Source of the DNA: Pseudomonadota bacterium
GTDB lineage: Bacteria; Pseudomonadota; Alphaproteobacteria; Sphingomonadales; Sphingomonadaceae
Length of the DNA stretch: 23,729 nucleotides
Direction: 5' to 3'
Assembly: GCA_023423775.1 (NCBI GenBank)
Contig: JAFAEZ010000203.1
Coordinates: forward strand, 1 to 23,729
A program made the translations under genes and the position numbers. The notes beneath the pieces were generated by a model. That model made no database searches. It was not told the origin of the DNA and saw only the letters and a list, made by a program, of their open reading frames with translations. Shown here in pieces: positions 22,327 to 23,729 of this stretch (the stretch's first letter is position 1; every line of letters begins with the position of its first letter).

Positions 22327-23729
22327 GTGAACCTGTTCGATCCCTCCGCGCCCTTCACCCATGTCTGCGGCGTTTCCCGCTCGATCCTCGGCCAGCCGTG
22401 GCGCTGGCGCGGCACCGCCGGCGACGCGGTCGATGCCGGTTTCGTCCCCGACGATCTCGTCAGCCAGCTGCTGCTGGCGCGCGGTGTCGGCCGCGACGAG
22501 ATCGAGCGGCATCGCGCGCCGACCCTGCGCGGCTTCATGCCCGATCCGTCGCTGTTCCAGGACATGGACAAAGCGGCCGAGCGCCTCGCCGACGCGGTCG
22601 AGGCGCGCGAATCGATCACGATCTTCGGCGATTACGACGTCGACGGCGCGACCTCCGCCGCTCTGCTGATCCGGCTGCTGCGCGGCCTCGGCTGCAATCC
22701 CGCCGCATACATTCCGGACCGGCTGATGGAGGGTTACGGCCCCTCGGGCGAGGCTTTGGTGCGGATTGCGCAGGGCGGCGCCGATCTGATCGTCACCGTC
22801 GATTGCGGCGCCCAGGCGTTCGAGGCGCTGGAGATGGCGCGCGGGGCGGGCGTCGACGTGATCGTGGTCGATCACCACAAATGCGCCGCGGCGCTGCCGG
22901 TGGCTCACGCCCTGGTCAATCCCAACCGCCTCGACGAAGCGGCCGAGGCCGCGGCCCATGGTCATCTCGCCGCCGTCGGTGTCTGCTTCCTGCTCGGCGC
23001 CGCCTTGCTGCGCACCTTGCGCGGGCGCGGCTTCTTCGCGAGCCGCCCTGAGCCCAAGCTGATCGATCTGCTCGATCTGGTCGCGCTCGGCACCGTCGCC
23101 GACGTCGCCCAGTTGAAGGGCCTCAACCGGGCCTTCGTTACCCAGGGGCTCAAGGTGATGGCGCAGCGCCGCAACGTCGGCCTCGCCGCCCTGATCGACG
23201 CCTCGCGGCTCGATCGCGCGCCGACCTGCACCGATCTCGGATTCGCGCTGGGCCCGCGCATCAATGCCGGCGGCCGCGTCGGCAAGTCCGATCTGGGCGT
23301 GCGCCTGCTCACCACCGAGGATCCGGCCGAGGCGGCGGGCATCGCGGCCGAGCTCGAGCGCTACAATGAGGAGCGCCGCACGATCGAGACTTTGGTCTCC
23401 GAAGCCGCCGAGGAATTGTGCCGCGCCCAGGGCAACCGCGCCGTCGCGTTGGTCGCGGGCGAGGGCTGGCATCCCGGCGTGATCGGCATCGTCGCCGGCC
23501 GCCTCAAGGAGAAACTGGGCCGGCCGGCGATCGTCGTCGCGCTCGATGGCGAGGTCGGCAAGGGCTCGGGCCGCTCGATCGGCGGGGTCGATCTCGGCGC
23601 CGCGATCCTGGCGGCCAAGGACAGCGGCCTGCTCGTCGCCGGCGGCGGCCACGCCATGGCGGCGGGGCTGACGGTCGCGCGCGACAAGGTCGAGGCGCGC
23701 GCCGATTTCCTCGACGAGCGGCTCGGCGC
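22327..23729 (+). CDS. recJ: Single-stranded-DNA-specific exonuclease RecJ (3' end outside window)
   Basis: The frame is open from GTG 22327 to the window edge, 467 complete codons. It is a DHH-family 5'-3' exonuclease acting in recombination and mismatch repair. Metal and catalytic motifs are FGDYDVDGATS (Asp102, Asp104, Asp106), VTVDCG (Asp159), VVDHHK (Asp182-His183-His184) and ALGTVADVAQL further on. The DHHA1 part begins in the visible C-terminal stretch, with GEGWHPGVIGIVAGRLKEK and AGGGHAMAAG. GGGTGGCAGC precedes the GTG. About 100-120 further residues would be expected beyond the edge. Confidence 0.95.
   Translation, partial: MNLFDPSAPFTHVCGVSRSILGQPWRWRGTAGDAVDAGFVPDDLVSQLLLARGVGRDEIERHRAPTLRGFMPDPSLFQDMDKAAERLADAVEARESITIFGDYDVDGATSAALLIRLLRGLGCNPAAYIPDRLMEGYGPSGEALVRIAQGGADLIVTVDCGAQAFEALEMARGAGVDVIVVDHHKCAAALPVAHALVNPNRLDEAAEAAAHGHLAAVGVCFLLGAALLRTLRGRGFFASRPEPKLIDLLDLVALGTVADVAQLKGLNRAFVTQGLKVMAQRRNVGLAALIDASRLDRAPTCTDLGFALGPRINAGGRVGKSDLGVRLLTTEDPAEAAGIAAELERYNEERRTIETLVSEAAEELCRAQGNRAVALVAGEGWHPGVIGIVAGRLKEKLGRPAIVVALDGEVGKGSGRSIGGVDLGAAILAAKDSGLLVAGGGHAMAAGLTVARDKVEARADFLDERLG

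Noticed and set aside
22213..23652. Long open frame of 479 codons on the minus strand
   Set aside because: Antisense to recJ, whose DHH motifs are unambiguous; composition is Ala/Asp/Arg-rich without domain features.
1..23729. CRISPR array, insertion sequence or prophage
   Set aside because: No regularly spaced repeats, transposase, integrase or phage structural motif was recognised on either strand.

Overview
The window looks like chromosomal DNA of a GC-rich alphaproteobacterium, most likely a member of the Sphingomonadales. Reasons: high GC3 codon use; a large SusC-free TonB-dependent receptor beside peptidases; a class I PHA synthase; class II (GlpX) fructose bisphosphatase next to recJ; and a short secreted protein of a type I associate with sphingomonads. 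The genus cannot be told from sequence alone. No insertion sequence, phage gene, rRNA or CRISPR array was seen. Gene density is very high: no gap exceeds about 200 bp, and two convergent pairs share their stop codons.

Region A (about 1-12,923) is a peptide/amino-acid uptake and catabolism locus in two divergent arms around 7,447-7,613. The minus-strand arm reads: amidohydrolase-type dipeptidase, ALDH7-family semialdehyde dehydrogenase (ATGA-coupled), secreted TPR protein, APC amino-acid permease. Beyond a 192-bp gap with two palindromes lies a PQQ alcohol dehydrogenase carrying the lanthanide-type Asp-x-Asp motif, then the start of an overlapping lipoprotein gene cut by the window edge. The plus-strand arm reads: TonB receptor, XRE-cupin regulator, Tat-exported M19-like peptidase, and a second TPR protein (ATGA-coupled) homologous to the first. 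The arms therefore repeat a 'peptidase plus secreted TPR protein' module. A TTTCC(T/G)AT-like motif recurs in all three promoter regions of the core and may be the operator of the XRE-cupin regulator. I infer import of a small peptide or N-acyl amino acid by the receptor, cleavage by the two peptidases, uptake of the amino acid by the permease, and oxidation of a semialdehyde intermediate. The substrate is unknown.

Region B (12,936-14,124) holds tRNA-Arg(UCU) on the minus strand, a YhhQ-type queuosine-precursor transporter and a small membrane protein.

Region C (14,121-17,402) is a four-gene minus-strand operon of VOC/glyoxalase-fold and DUF1428 proteins, two of them internally duplicated. 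It is divergent from an HxlR regulator with an extra C-terminal SCP2-like domain. Two 16-bp direct repeats 21 bp apart overlap the regulator's start and look like its operator. An electrophile or aldehyde stress role is an inference.

Region D (17,399-23,729) carries phaC, alaC, a small secreted protein, glpX, a one-domain PilZ protein whose Shine-Dalgarno sits in a hairpin, and the 5' part of recJ. The homoserine dehydrogenase gene that I recall between alaC and glpX in many alphaproteobacteria is not here.
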